The notes under the pieces were generated by a model. The model saw only the letters and a list, made by a program, of their open reading frames with translations. It had not been told where the DNA came from and searched no databases. 64,000 nt of DNA from Prorocentrum cordatum (lineage: Eukaryota > Sar > Dinophyceae > Prorocentrales > Prorocentraceae): contig CAUYUJ010017852.1 in the NCBI GenBank assembly GCA_963575745.1, positions 127,863 to 191,862 of the forward strand. Reading direction: 5' to 3'. A program made the translations under genes and the position numbers. This document shows positions 22,970-32,799 of the stretch, piece after piece; positions within the stretch are counted from its first letter, which is position 1, and every line of letters begins with the position of its first letter.

Positions 22970-22999
22970 TCTGTAGCGGAGCTACAGCGCCGCTACAGA
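22970..22999. other. Perfect 10-bp stem hairpin
   Basis: TCTGTAGCGG at 22970-22979 and CCGCTACAGA at 22990-22999 can pair with a 10-base loop. Function unknown. Confidence 0.6.
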
Positions 23000-23279
23000 A
23001 CGCCGCAGACGGCCGGCCCTTCCCAGGCCATCCGATATCAAGCTAAGCTAATATTATCAGCTCCAGGGGACTCTGTACTAGTACCGACCCCCGCGCGGTA
23101 AAATATCAATACAGATTGGGGGTAATAAATATTAGGTACTTGGGGGTAATATATATCAGGTACTCCTGGTGCGTTTTGGGAGGGGGATCAGCCATCTGCG
23201 CAACTCGTGAAGCCCAGCGGACCACGTCCTAACGAGACCCAGTGGGCCCTCGCGTGATAAGAGGAACAGTCATAAGCAG

Positions 23280-24015
23280 CAGTAGAAGTATAATTTGTTG
23301 TTGAAGTTGCAGCAGTAGTAGTAGTCGTAGTAGTAGTAGTAGTAGTAGTAGTAATAGTATTGATGTTGTTGTATTCATAGCAGTAGTCGTCGTAGTAGTC
23401 GTAGTCGTAGTCGTAGTAGTAGTAGTAGTAGTAGTCGTCGTCGTAGTGGTACTCGTACGACGTAGTACTAATAGTCGCATTAGTAGCAGTATCATCAGAA
23501 GTCGCATTTTCAATATTCAGTAGTAATATTCGTAATCGTAATCGTTTTAGTAGTTGTACGATTATAAGTATTTGTACCATTAGTAGCATATTTCAGCAGT
23601 AATCGTAATAGTACGATTAGTAGCATTAGTGCTTTTAGTGGTATCCGTACTCTTAGTAGTAATAATGGTGGTAGTAGTAGTCGTAGTATAATTCGTAGCC
23701 GTAGAAGCCGTAGTAGTCGTAGTAGTCATGGTAGTCGTCGTAGTGGTAGTAGTCGTAGTAGTAGTAGGAGTAGTAGTAGTAGTAGTAGTAGTAGTAATAG
23801 TAGTAGTGTAGTAGTAGTAGTAGTCGTAGTAGTTGTAGCAGTAGTGGTGGTAAATGTCGTAGTAAAAGTAATAGTGGTCGTAGTAGTGGTAGTGGTAGTA
23901 GCAGTAGTAGCAGTAGTAGTAGCAGTAGTAGTAGGTGTAGTAGTAGCACCAGTGAAAGTAGTAGCAGTATCAACCGTATCAGCCGTACCAACAGTAGTCG
24001 TAGTAGTAGTAGATA
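23280..24015. repeat. (AGT)n tract, interrupted, left of the ORF trio
   Basis: Dense AGT/GTA/CGT triplets for over 700 bases with islands of other sequence. The right flank of the trio carries the complementary ACT repeats (30770 onward), so the two tracts are inverted with respect to each other. Poly-Thr/Tyr/Leu frames are artefacts. Confidence 0.9.
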
Positions 24016-24140
24016 CATGTGGAAATATCTGCGCTTTCGTGAGCTCGCGGGAAGCCAGCCGATGAAGATGCAGCTTCAGCGCGTGCGTGGACACTGTCAC
24101 CATCATTGCGTGCATCACCACACACCATGTCATCACATCA

Positions 24141-24162
24141 TCCGCAGCCATTTGGGCCCAGA
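24141..24162 (+). other. Relict spliced-leader sequence 1
   Basis: TCCGCAGCCATTTGGGCCCA and the next two bases match the 22-nt dinoflagellate spliced leader at about 17 of 22 positions. It lies 32 bases upstream of the ATG at 24195. A genomic SL copy in this place is the mark of an mRNA that was trans-spliced, reverse transcribed and reinserted. A chance match cannot be excluded for one site, but two further ORFs show the same arrangement. Confidence 0.55.
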
Positions 24163-24194
24163 GTCTATTTGCTTCGGTTTCGCGATCTGAAAGC

Positions 24195-25211
24195 ATGCCC
24201 GCACAGGGCTACAAAATACCATATTGTTCTCAAGACGCGTTGAACAGAGCGTTGATCAAACGTGGAGATGTTGCAGTAAATCTCGGACAGTACGGACACA
24301 TATCGAAAAGTTGTGCCGTCAATGGAAAAGCCATGTGGCATATTGCACCGTTCTTGGCAGACCCCGTCTCGATTCAAGCTTGTTGCGAATTCAACCACTC
24401 GCAGATGAAAGCTGCATTTTTGAATTTGGTCAAAGAAAAACCTACCGTATCGACTGGCAAATACTTGGCAAAAGTGTGGGCGGGGCTCCGTTCAGAGAGG
24501 CTGACGACAGTTTTATCACACGTGCGGCGCGTTGTGCGAGATGATGGTCGTTGTTTCCAAATGCTTGGAAAAATGGACCCCAAAGACTACGACACACTAC
24601 ACGATCATGTGTTGAAGCTCGTGGTACCCATTGCAGTGCGCCCCGATTCAGCAAGTGCGATGCCAAGCGATCCCGAGCCTCCGTCTGAAGAGCCCGCATC
24701 CGAGTCGAAAGCCCCCGCCATTCACATTGCAAGCCCTACAAGGAAGCCTGGGAAAAGGTGCATGGGCAAGACGTCTCCAGAACACGTGAAGGTCAGCAAG
24801 GACGAGGTCCCCGAGCAGACCCCGAACATCAGAGACAAGGCGACGATCTCGAGCGAGCAGTCGCGAACGTCCCTCGAAGTTGACACCCCAGCAAAGGTTG
24901 ATACACCCAGTGCGGCAGCAAGTGCGACACCGAAGATTGATAAGCCCAGCAGCGCGGCTCCAGGTGCAGGACAGAAAGAAGCTCCGACGTTCGACCCCGA
25001 GACGCAGTCGCTCAGCCTCATGTATTACAAGCGTGACAATTGCTGGGCGATTCGCATTACAGGCGGGCCGCAGATCGTCAGTGTGGGGAAGCGTGGTCGG
25101 AGCAAGGATGATCTCGAGCGTATGGCCAAGAAGGCGAAACGTAGCCTCGAGACGGGCATGGATATTCCTACTGTGAAGCTACTGGTCAAACTGAAGTTGG
25201 ACAAAGAATGA
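24195..25211 (+). CDS. Intronless ORF with AP2/integrase-like C-terminal module
   Basis: 338 residues from ATG 24195 (MPAQGYKIPYC); an in-frame GTG lies upstream, but this ATG follows the relict spliced leader closely. Residues 1-140 form a mixed, probably folded region with Cys and Trp (CCEFNHSQMK, KYLAKVWAGL). Residues ~145-270 are Pro/Ser/Lys-rich and disordered, with VDTP repeats. Residues ~275-335 have alternating beta-type strands, with YYKRDNCWAIRI and GGPQIVSVGK, then a basic helix (DDLERMAKKAKRSLETG). This strand-strand-helix pattern resembles the AP2/ERF or phage-integrase N-terminal DNA-binding fold; the assignment is by pattern only. First of three same-strand intronless ORFs; with the transposase-like ORF at 28548 it may be a DNA-binding accessory of one mobile element. 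I remember similar unannotated proteins in dinoflagellate gene sets but cannot verify this. Confidence 0.75.
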   Translation: MPAQGYKIPYCSQDALNRALIKRGDVAVNLGQYGHISKSCAVNGKAMWHIAPFLADPVSIQACCEFNHSQMKAAFLNLVKEKPTVSTGKYLAKVWAGLRSERLTTVLSHVRRVVRDDGRCFQMLGKMDPKDYDTLHDHVLKLVVPIAVRPDSASAMPSDPEPPSEEPASESKAPAIHIASPTRKPGKRCMGKTSPEHVKVSKDEVPEQTPNIRDKATISSEQSRTSLEVDTPAKVDTPSAAASATPKIDKPSSAAPGAGQKEAPTFDPETQSLSLMYYKRDNCWAIRITGGPQIVSVGKRGRSKDDLERMAKKAKRSLETGMDIPTVKLLVKLKLDKE

Positions 25212-25284
25212 GCCCTATTCGAGTAAGGGTGCAACGTTTGATCTTCGCGCTCCATGTGGGGTCGGCGCACCGCGAGCCTCGCGC

Positions 25285-25317
25285 AGATAAAAAATAAACA
25301 AAGAAAATAACAACACG
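25285..25317 (+). other. A-rich tract, possible decayed poly(A) tail
   Basis: GATAAAAAATAAACAAAG and following A-rich bases start 74 bases after the stop of the first ORF. With the upstream relict leader it would bracket a retroposed cDNA. An ordinary A-rich patch is the alternative. Confidence 0.4.
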
Positions 25318-25321
25318 AAGG

Positions 25322-25515
25322 AGGATGAGGATGGGGAGGGGGAGGAGGAGCAGGGGGGAAAACGAGGAGAGGGAAGATGAGGAGGAGGAGGAGGAGTTGG
25401 CCAACTTGAAAAAAGAAGTTGACAAGTATGTTGTTTTCAAGTTAGTGGAGGAGGAGAGGTGGAGGAGAAGGACAAGGAAGAGGAGGGGGATGCAGAGGAG
25501 GAGGAGGAGGAGGAG
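25322..25515. repeat. (GGA)n polypurine tract
   Basis: GAGGAGG runs interrupted near 25400-25450 by mixed sequence. Confidence 0.85.
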
Positions 25516-25876
25516 AAACTCAAGACTCCCGAACAGTATGGGTGCGCTCGGCGACCGACCAAGACCTAAACAGCAAGCTGTAGTGGGAATCGGATTTGAA
25601 CGTGGCTGATGCTCTTATGTGTGATGTGTTTGTGATTGTGCGTATTTACATGCATTCGACTCCCCCCAAAAGCTGTTTAGGGTCTCGCACGTCTTCTCGC
25701 GAGGATTCCTTTGAAAACAGCCGTGGCGAACGAGGTCCGCTCCCCCCCGTTGGCCTGGGCGCGACTGCTCGTGATTGTGCCGCCCCAACCGTGTCCTGGG
25801 GCACCTTCCACTCCACAACCGTCCATTATGTTTCCCTGCTCCAATGGAGTAAACCGTCCTCCCCCTGCCCTCCTCA

Positions 25877-25898
25877 TCCGCCGCCGTTTTGGCTCGAG
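25877..25898 (+). other. Relict spliced-leader sequence 2
   Basis: Matches the dinoflagellate spliced leader at about 18 of 22 positions, including the core TTTTGGCTC. It lies 71 bases before the ATG at 25970. Confidence 0.6.
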
Positions 25899-25969
25899 CC
25901 AATTTCGACGGCATCCAACGGGAGGTCGGTCGCGACCTCGAGCGATCTACGACTACACAGAATCGCACC

Positions 25970-27055
25970 ATGGTGGCAAAGAGGCCAGCAGCTGCGACAC
26001 CGAAGGCACAGGCGGCCAAGAAGCCAGCATGTGCTGATGCCAAGAAGCCAGCAGCTGCTGAGGCGCAGGATCCCAAGCAGCACGCCGAGGACGATGATGA
26101 CGCCTGCAGCCAAGTCGGTTCGGCCCTCAGCGTGCGCGGCAGCTTGCAGGAGAAGATCGACATCCTGAAGAACCACTCGGAGCTCACCGACCTTCAGAAG
26201 CTCAACATGCTCAAGACTAAGTTGACGGAGGGTGACTGGGCGGCCTTGAACGGGCGCGTAAACAGGGCTTTAGAGAAGGACAAGGACCTGGCGACGGAGA
26301 TCGAGACGGCGTTCGACAACGGCGGCCGCAGCGAGAGGCGCAACGCGATTTGCGCTTGGGTGCTCGACCCAACCAAGGGCAAGGTGTACAAGGAGCTCAA
26401 GCACGGCATGGGGCAGAAACAGAAGTGGACCAAGCAGGAGAAGTGGGAGGGGCGCTCAGCATATGTGCCGCCCAAGTGGACAGCTGCGGAGTCCGACGCC
26501 TTGGTGGATTCAGGCCGCATCGTTGAGCGCGAAGTCGTTGGCTGCCCTGGCATCTTCGAGTACCTGGGCAACGGGGGCATGACGGTCACGAAGGAGCTCG
26601 AGAAGAACAAGGCCCTGACAGGCAAGCAGGTCGACGATATCGCCCCAGAGACCGACGAGGCCGAGTACTTCCAGCAGCTGATGGGTCAGATCAACGGCTT
26701 GGGGAGCACGGACATCATGGGCGGCGCGGTTTGGGGGTCAAGCAGCAAAGGTCGTGGCAGAGGGTCGGCAGCAGCAATCGAGGACAAATCGGAGGGCAAC
26801 GCCGGCCAGGTCGAGAAAACGAGGAAGCAACAGACGGAGGAGGTGAAGATCCAGAAGCGGGCGAAGTTCTGCGGCACGCTCATCACCAACACCATCAAGA
26901 CGATCGACGCGACCCTCTACAACAACGGCAAGAACGTGGCGTCGTCGAAGAAGGCGCAGCTCACGAAGATCAAGCAGGCCTTGCAGGAGTTGTCGCAGCA
27001 GGATCTCACGGACACGAACGTTCAGACGAGCGTGGCGGTTAAGGTGGCCACCTAA
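25970..27055 (+). CDS. Intronless KRPAA-rich protein of unknown function
   Basis: 361 residues from ATG 25970 in a good context (CACCATGG); the frame is open further upstream but only from a TTG. Residues 1-45 are Lys/Pro/Ala-rich (KRPAAATPKA, KKPAAAEA), histone-tail-like and a possible nuclear signal. An acidic patch (EDDDD) and two helical segments (QEKIDILKNHSELTDLQKLN, DWAALNGRVNRAL) follow. Around residues 120-215 is a Trp- and Lys-rich core (CAWVLDP, KQKWTKQEKWEG, YVPPKW, CPGIFEYLGNGG). Near 270-290 is a GRGRGSAAAIEDKSEGN linker, then a helical C-terminus. Third codon positions are rich in G and C, unlike the flanking repeats, which supports real coding history. I cannot assign an activity. 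Its position between a putative DNA-binding ORF and a transposase-like ORF suggests one element, but that is inference. Confidence 0.78.
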   Translation: MVAKRPAAATPKAQAAKKPACADAKKPAAAEAQDPKQHAEDDDDACSQVGSALSVRGSLQEKIDILKNHSELTDLQKLNMLKTKLTEGDWAALNGRVNRALEKDKDLATEIETAFDNGGRSERRNAICAWVLDPTKGKVYKELKHGMGQKQKWTKQEKWEGRSAYVPPKWTAAESDALVDSGRIVEREVVGCPGIFEYLGNGGMTVTKELEKNKALTGKQVDDIAPETDEAEYFQQLMGQINGLGSTDIMGGAVWGSSSKGRGRGSAAAIEDKSEGNAGQVEKTRKQQTEEVKIQKRAKFCGTLITNTIKTIDATLYNNGKNVASSKKAQLTKIKQALQELSQQDLTDTNVQTSVAVKVAT

Positions 27056-27082
27056 CGTATTATCATTTCCTTCCACCTCCCA

Positions 27083-27352
27083 CCTCCCCTCCTCCTCCTC
27101 CTCCTCCTCCTCCTCCTCCTCTGCCTCATCCTCCTCTTCACCCTCCGATGTGTTCCTCATCCTCCTACTGCTCCCCCTGCTCCCTCGCCTCTAACCTCCT
27201 CCTCATCCTCCTTCTCTGCCTCCTCGTCGTCCTCCTCATCCTCGTCCTTATCCTCCACCTCATCCTCCTTCACTAACTTGAAAAGTAGAACTTAAACTCC
27301 TCCCCCTCCACCTCCTCCTCCTCCTCCTCCGCCTCCTCCTCCTCCCGTTCCC
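27083..27352. repeat. (CCT)n polypyrimidine tract
   Basis: CCTCCT runs starting 28 bases after the stop of the second ORF, in place of any A-rich tail. Confidence 0.9.
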
Positions 27353-27535
27353 CCCCCCTCGCAATGCCACCGTGCGAAATGATAATTCACTGCGTTGAGG
27401 TGAAGTCTGCGAAGTTGGCGTGCAACACGTTCTAGACATGACGCAGACGGCTCGGTGCGATGGTGGCACGCGTTTTTTTCTCTGGCAGTGATTTGCGAAC
27501 AATTGTGTTTCTGGTGTGGCACTCTGGTTACACCA

Positions 27536-27712
27536 ACGTTAGGAAATCCTAGCGCCATGTGAGGTTTTCCTAACGCCAACTCACAAAACCTAACGCGGTG
27601 TTAGGAAAACCGAATGCGGCGTGAGGAAATCCGAACGCCGACCATGACTGGCGTGATGAAAACCTAACGTGGCATTAGGAAAACCTAACGTCGGTGTTTC
27701 GGAGTGTCAATC
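27536..27712. repeat. TTAGGAAAACCTAACG short repeats
   Basis: About seven units of 25-30 bases combine TTAGGAAAACC/TGAGGAAATCC with CTAACGC/CGAACGC. Units are part-palindromic (CCTAAC against GTTAGG). No gene is seen between 27060 and 28455. Confidence 0.7.
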
Positions 27713-28458
27713 TATAATGTGATGTTCGACCGTGCACACGATGCATACATGTAGTTCGATTGTGTGACATACATGCGATAGATAATATTGCGCACGCTGC
27801 CAAATAATGCCCCGTCGCCCTTTGCGCGCGCTCAGTATCTAGCTGGGCCAAGCCGTACGCATCGCGAATGATGCGCGCGCGGCGGCGTTGCGGTGCGGAG
27901 CCTCTCCGAAGGATGGGAGTTCTAGGAGATGGGGGAGGGCAGGATGAGGAGAAGGATGATGAGGATGAAGGTACGCAGTAGGACGAGGAATATTTGGCTT
28001 CGCAAAGATTGGCGTAGACGCGTCGGAGACCGAAGGGGTGCGCAGCCAGTTGGTGCGGCATGCGCGCGCTCTCTCAGCGTTGAGGGGTGGGAAAAACTGG
28101 AAAATTTGAAGCTTTAGGTGCGGGCCCCCCTCGGTGCCACCATTTCGTTCTTTAGGCGTCGTTGGGTGGCCCAGTCCTGGCCCAGGAATCTCTCGAGGGG
28201 GTTCGACCTCAAACGTTTAATAGAGGGTCTGGCAAAGGGGTTCCTCCTCCTCCTCCCCCTCGTCCTCCTCTTCCTTCCCCTCACCATCAGCATCGTCATC
28301 CTCATCCTCATCATCGTCATCATAATCAGCAGCGTACTCAACATTATCACAATGAATGCTTCTGATATCGTCGCCGTCACCTATATTATCAAAAACACCC
28401 AACATCACCGCCATCACCAGCATCACCCTCCCCGACATCACCATCACCACCATCAGCA

Positions 28459-28480
28459 TCCATAGCCGATGTGGCTCAAT
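28459..28480 (+). other. Relict spliced-leader sequence 3
   Basis: TCCATAGCCGATGTGGCTCA and the next two bases match the dinoflagellate spliced leader at about 17 of 22 positions. The ATG at 28548 follows 67 bases later. Confidence 0.55.
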
Positions 28481-28547
28481 GTGGCTTGTACGTTTCGCAA
28501 TCATTCACTCTGCATGTGGCCTCCATGTCGTGACACCAGCGCGGCGA

Positions 28548-30353
28548 ATGCCGACTGGTAGAGTTTCGGTTGAAGAATCTGTTGCCAGAGCCGAGGCAAG
28601 CCATGTTAGAACAAAGCCCTGTGGACAGAATGGTGATCAAAGTTCTGACAACCACCCCCTGATCAGTAGCATAGTTCAATCCTTCCTCGAAGGGAAAATG
28701 TCTGCAGCCGCTGTCCAAGATGTTGCCTTGAGTGCGATGTTACACTCAGAAGGCGTGTCTGAGCTGGCTGGGCTGGCGTCGCTCGGCGGCGTCGGTTCTC
28801 AACCAGGAAACATTAGCAGGGATTTGATGCGGTACTTGGACAATTTGGGCGAGTCTTCGCTGCCGATGCCCACCAGTGTCCAATGTCCGATGGTCGACGC
28901 AAAAACGTCGACACTTCTACGCACAGGCTCGCTTGTGGTCTTCAACCCCGCCGAATTGTTGCAAGGACTTGCCAACTACGATTTGTTCGACCGCATAATG
29001 CGCACCGACTGCGTTGAGGATTTCTGGAAGAACATGAGGCCAGATGACCCCAGGCTCGTATACCTTCTGAACGAGAACGTTGATTTGGACCCAGAGAAGT
29101 TGAAAAAAACAATTCCGTTGTACGTACATGGGGACCACGCTGAGTTCGTCAACGACGATTCGCTCATGGTCTGGCATATGGGGTCACTTCTAACAGATGT
29201 ACCATCATTGTGTTCGTGCTTATTGCTTGGATGCGCGCCCAAAAGGATAGAGGTCACCAAACCTGAAGATCCGTGGGACGCTGTGTGGGAATCGTGCTGG
29301 GCCCCGAGCTTCACTTGTTTATTGGACGGCAAAACTACGGCAGGCGAGGACGTGCATCCGTTGGGCTGAAGATTCTGCGTGTTCGCCTTAACAGGCGACC
29401 ACGAGCACTTTGTGCTCACATTGAAATTACCGCATTGGAATTGTTTAAAGTATTGTTATATGTGTGACGTGGACAAATCGACAGACGGGCCATTCGCTGG
29501 CAGGTGGTTCCACGGTGGATCGTGTGGCGCGCCCCTCAAAGCAGCGAATGACGAAACCCTCCATCGTTTGAGCAAGCATCCTGTGTTCAAGATCCCTGGT
29601 GTGACTCGGCACAATGTCGGGGGAGATGCCCTCCACATCTTGTGGGCGAATGGCGCGTGTTCGCACGCTGCTGGATCTGCTTTGCATTCGATGTGTTGGA
29701 TTGGCCGAGGCGCACAATCAATAAAGCCTGCAGAAAGATTGAAACTAATTTTCGCACGAGTGCGAACACTTTACGCGGAGCGGGATTCACCGTCAAGGTT
29801 TACTAACTTGTCCTTGAATATGTTCGTGTCTAATTTGGGTTCACCGCGCGCAACCGCTCCCATGCTCAAAGGCAAGGCAGCGGAAATCAAGCATTTCATG
29901 CCAATTCTGGCGCAGATATCTTCGGAAATCCCAGATGGAAGTATTTCGCACGAGCGCAGGACAGCAGTGCTGTCTTCGCTTGCCCGTTTCGGAGAGCTGT
30001 TGGATGATGCTCCGATTTTCCCAAGTGGCGATCAAAAACGAGAGGCGACGGCAGCGATGAGTTCTGCGCTGGACAACCTGACCAAGCTGAGGGAGGAAGC
30101 GGAGGCACATGATTCATGCAATTGGCACATTGTATATAAGTATCATTTCTTCGAACACTTGAGCCAATTATACGACTACATAAATCCACGGATTGCGTGG
30201 ACATTCAAAGTTGAGGACATCGTTGGCAAGATGTCAGGGGTTGCACATTCGTGTTCTTTCGGTGTTCGTTCGATTGATTTGCCAGGAAAGGTCGTCATGA
30301 AATGGAGGCGGTTGTACACTTGGTTGCTGAATAGGAGATCCGTCGATTTGTAA
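28548..30353 (+). pseudogene. Transposase-like protein interrupted by one in-frame TGA
   Basis: One frame runs from ATG 28548 (MPTGRVSVEESV) to TAA 30351-30353, about 600 residues, broken only by TGA at 29367-29369; both sides stay in the same frame. Before the stop (273 residues): IPLYVHGDHAEFVNDDSL, with an Asp at residue 196. After it: FALTGDHEHFVLTLKLPHWN (Asp at residue 284), a Cys pair (CYMCDVD), GDALHILWANG, an LTNLSLN-like segment, GKAAEIKHFMP and EDIVGKMSG. HGD followed by GDHxxF-x-LPHWN and a Cys-x2-Cys insert resembles the catalytic core of DDE transposases of the tnp2 (EnSpm/CACTA-like) type; GKAAEIKHF could supply the Glu. This is motif-level inference. I remember the family as very abundant and unannotated in dinoflagellates. 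The single nonsense codon suggests either recent inactivation or readthrough. Confidence 0.72.
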
Positions 30354-30401
30354 TGGGAGAATCGGTGGCACTACATGCATGGAATGGCTTGTGGCACGCT
30401 G

Positions 30402-30421
30402 CAAAGCAAAGAAAAACACAA
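30402..30421 (+). other. A-rich tract after the transposase-like ORF
   Basis: CAAAGCAAAGAAAAACACA begins 49 bases after the stop. It may be a decayed poly(A) tail matching the upstream relict leader. Confidence 0.35.
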
Positions 30422-30769
30422 TTTTCTCCCGTTCCCATGCCCTTTCCTGCGCGTCTCCTTCCCCCCGCCCCCCGCCCCCTGTCCTACCTTCTTTGCGCGC
30501 CCAGGACGGAGCGGATGATGATATACCAAGGGCTCCGCCGCCACCGCCCCCCCGCGTTGCTTGGGGGAGGGCCGCTTACTAAACTACTAAGGCGAGAGCT
30601 TCATTTTGAAAACGGGCCGCCCTGCATCCGTGAAATTGTTACAACGACGAGCGCCTTCCCCCAAGGTACCCTTGCGTCCTCCCCCCGTCTCCCTCTCCCC
30701 TCCCTCCGCGTCCCTACTCCCCCCCCTCTTCATGTTCTGGACTCGATGGCTACTATCACTAACTACCAC

Positions 30770-31080
30770 AACTACTACTACTACTACTACTACTACTACT
30801 GCTACGACTACTATTCTTATTATTACCACTACTACTACTGTTCCAAGTATTCCTACTATTACTACTACTATGATTATTACTACCACTGATAGTACAACTA
30901 CTACTATGATTACTATTTTACTGATACCACTACAACGACTACGACGAGAACTACTACTACTAATATTGCTACTGCTACTGATACTACAACAACTACTACA
31001 GCTAGCACTACTGAGATTAACAATACGATTGCAACTACTAGTGGTACTAGTACTATTACTACGCCCTCGAAGGATACTTA
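30770..31080. repeat. (ACT)n tract, right of the ORF trio
   Basis: ACT/TACTAC triplets with drift. Further ACT blocks lie at 31307-31408 and 31752-31910. They are the reverse complement of the AGT tract at 23280-24015. Confidence 0.9.
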
Positions 31081-31199
31081 AGGATAATAGGGGAATAGGA
31101 GAGTCGGAGAATAGGAGAACGCCCTCGAAAGATATGCAAGGGATGTTTTTCTACCCCGTGAGATCTGGGTTCTCTACGAAAAAAACACAATGTGAATTA

Positions 31200-31225
31200 C
31201 AGCCGAGTTTCCAAAAACTCGGCTG
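31200..31225. other. Perfect 11-bp stem hairpin
   Basis: CAGCCGAGTTT (31200-31210) and AAACTCGGCTG (31215-31225) pair with a 4-base loop. A terminator or small-RNA role cannot be told from sequence. Confidence 0.6.
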
Positions 31226-31410
31226 CAATTCCTTTCTGGGAAAACTGACGGTTAACATAATTAAAAAAATGAAAGACAGCGTGGGGTCGCCCAAGGACGT
31301 GTTGCCTACTACTACTACTACTACGGCTGCCACTACAGCAACAACAACAACAACTACTACTACTACTACTACTACGACTACTACTACTACTACTACTACT
31401 ACTACGTACA

Positions 31411-32254
31411 TACAACCTACCGTTCTGGCCTCCTTGGGACGTGGTGCAAGCACTGCTTGGGGAGTCGTTTGTGGACCCTGAACAGTAGTGTCGCGGATTT
31501 TATCCATGGCAGTAGACGGGGGATGATTGACATAGTCAACCGTCCCTCTTCTCAGACTGCCCCTGCATCACAGAAGTGTTAGACGGGCGGCAGACGTTAC
31601 AGGGATCAGGGCGGTGTTAGTAACACTGCTCTGGCAGCAGGCAATCTTACGAGAGACTCAGGCCGTGCTCTTGGGACTTTTCTCGTAGGCTCCCTCGTGG
31701 CCAAGAGCCGCGAAGCCTTCTGCTGGGTCTGGGGGCGCCCAGACACAAGTACGAAGGCTACTACTAGTACTACTATAACCACTACCACTACCACTAACAC
31801 TATTATTACTACTACAGCTACTACTACTGCTACTTCTACTATTACTGCTACTAATATTACAACTACTGGTCTTACGACGATGATTACTACTACTGATAAC
31901 TACCATTGCTCACATGCTGCTGCTCCTGGTACTGCGTAGATCATACGAGCGTGAAAATTAACATCACCACTGCCACACGCACTCGTAATACTCATGATAC
32001 TATTACGTCGAAGCCGAAATCGCTGCATATGTTATTGATATTTAACGAAGCGCCACACTGCGAGCGCGCAGCCAGTGCGACCTCATATTTTCTGGGCCAC
32101 GATACCTAATATTTCCTGGGCAACAATGCCTAATATTTTCTGGTTGATTTTCCGTGCGCGCACGGAGGACAAACAGCTGTACTAATACATTTTGGCTTGA
32201 TATTTTTAAGCTCCGGAGTATCAGCTATACCTGATACTGGATGCCCTGGGTTTG
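31411..32254. other. Spacer right of the ORF trio
   Basis: No gene. It contains TACCTAATATTT (32104), GCTTGATAT (32195) and TACCTGATA (32228), whose reverse complements occur on the left side at 23034-23165. The phrase CATTTTGGCTTGA near 32188 is a weak spliced-leader look-alike, which I do not call. Confidence 0.4.
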
Positions 32255-32470
32255 CCTGGCCGGCAGCCCGGCTGCAACTCCGCGCACCCGGCCGGTAGCC
32301 CGGCTGTTAATTCCCGCGCGCCCGGCTGGTAACTCCGCGCACCCGGCCGGTAATTCTGCGATTTTGGTTGGTGACCTGGCTGGGAATTCAGCGAACCCGG
32401 CCGGCAATTGCGCGAGATCGGGCAGTGGCCCGGATGGATATTTTGCGCGCGCGGCGGGCCCCGCAGCCGG
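32255..32470. repeat. CCCGGCCGGTAA minisatellite, right block
   Basis: Same unit and same orientation as 22660-22968 (CACCCGGCCGGTAGCCCGGC, GGTAACTCCGCG). Confidence 0.8.
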
Positions 32471-32799
32471 GAATGTCGCGGGTTAACCGCAGGAGGCCCC
32501 CCCCCCCGCCGCCCCGGTTTCCTTGGGACGAAAACATGGCCCCGATGCCCCTGGCCCGCCCCCCGTGGATTCTTTTCCCGTGATTAGCCGTTTGGGCGAA
32601 ATCCTCTTCGCGTTTGCACCCATGGCCCACTATTGGTCGTCCGCTGGTCACAGCAAGCCGCGGCAGCCGGCGCAGGAAAGCCATGGCGCGCTGATGGCCA
32701 TGCACTTAACAGTTCATGGAAAACCATTGGGCGCCGCGCATTTGTTGAGTGTCTGGCCAGAGAACTACATTTCAAATCGGGTTTTCCCTTCGGGTTTTC

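Noticed and set aside
24087-24194. N-terminal extension of the first ORF from GTG 24087
   Set aside because: It crosses the relict spliced leader and the SL-side 5' UTR; ATG 24195 is the better start.
23188-24196. Tyr/Thr/Leu-rich frames on the minus strand
   Set aside because: They come from the (AGT)n tract. The minus-strand frame at 23726-24196 has only about 45 non-repeat residues.
28356-28547. N-terminal extension of the transposase-like ORF
   Set aside because: It is Thr/Ile-rich sequence read from a CATCAC repeat and lies upstream of and across the relict leader.
32180-32200. Fourth spliced-leader relic (CATTTTGGCTTGA)
   Set aside because: Only about 14 of 22 positions fit and no ORF follows it.
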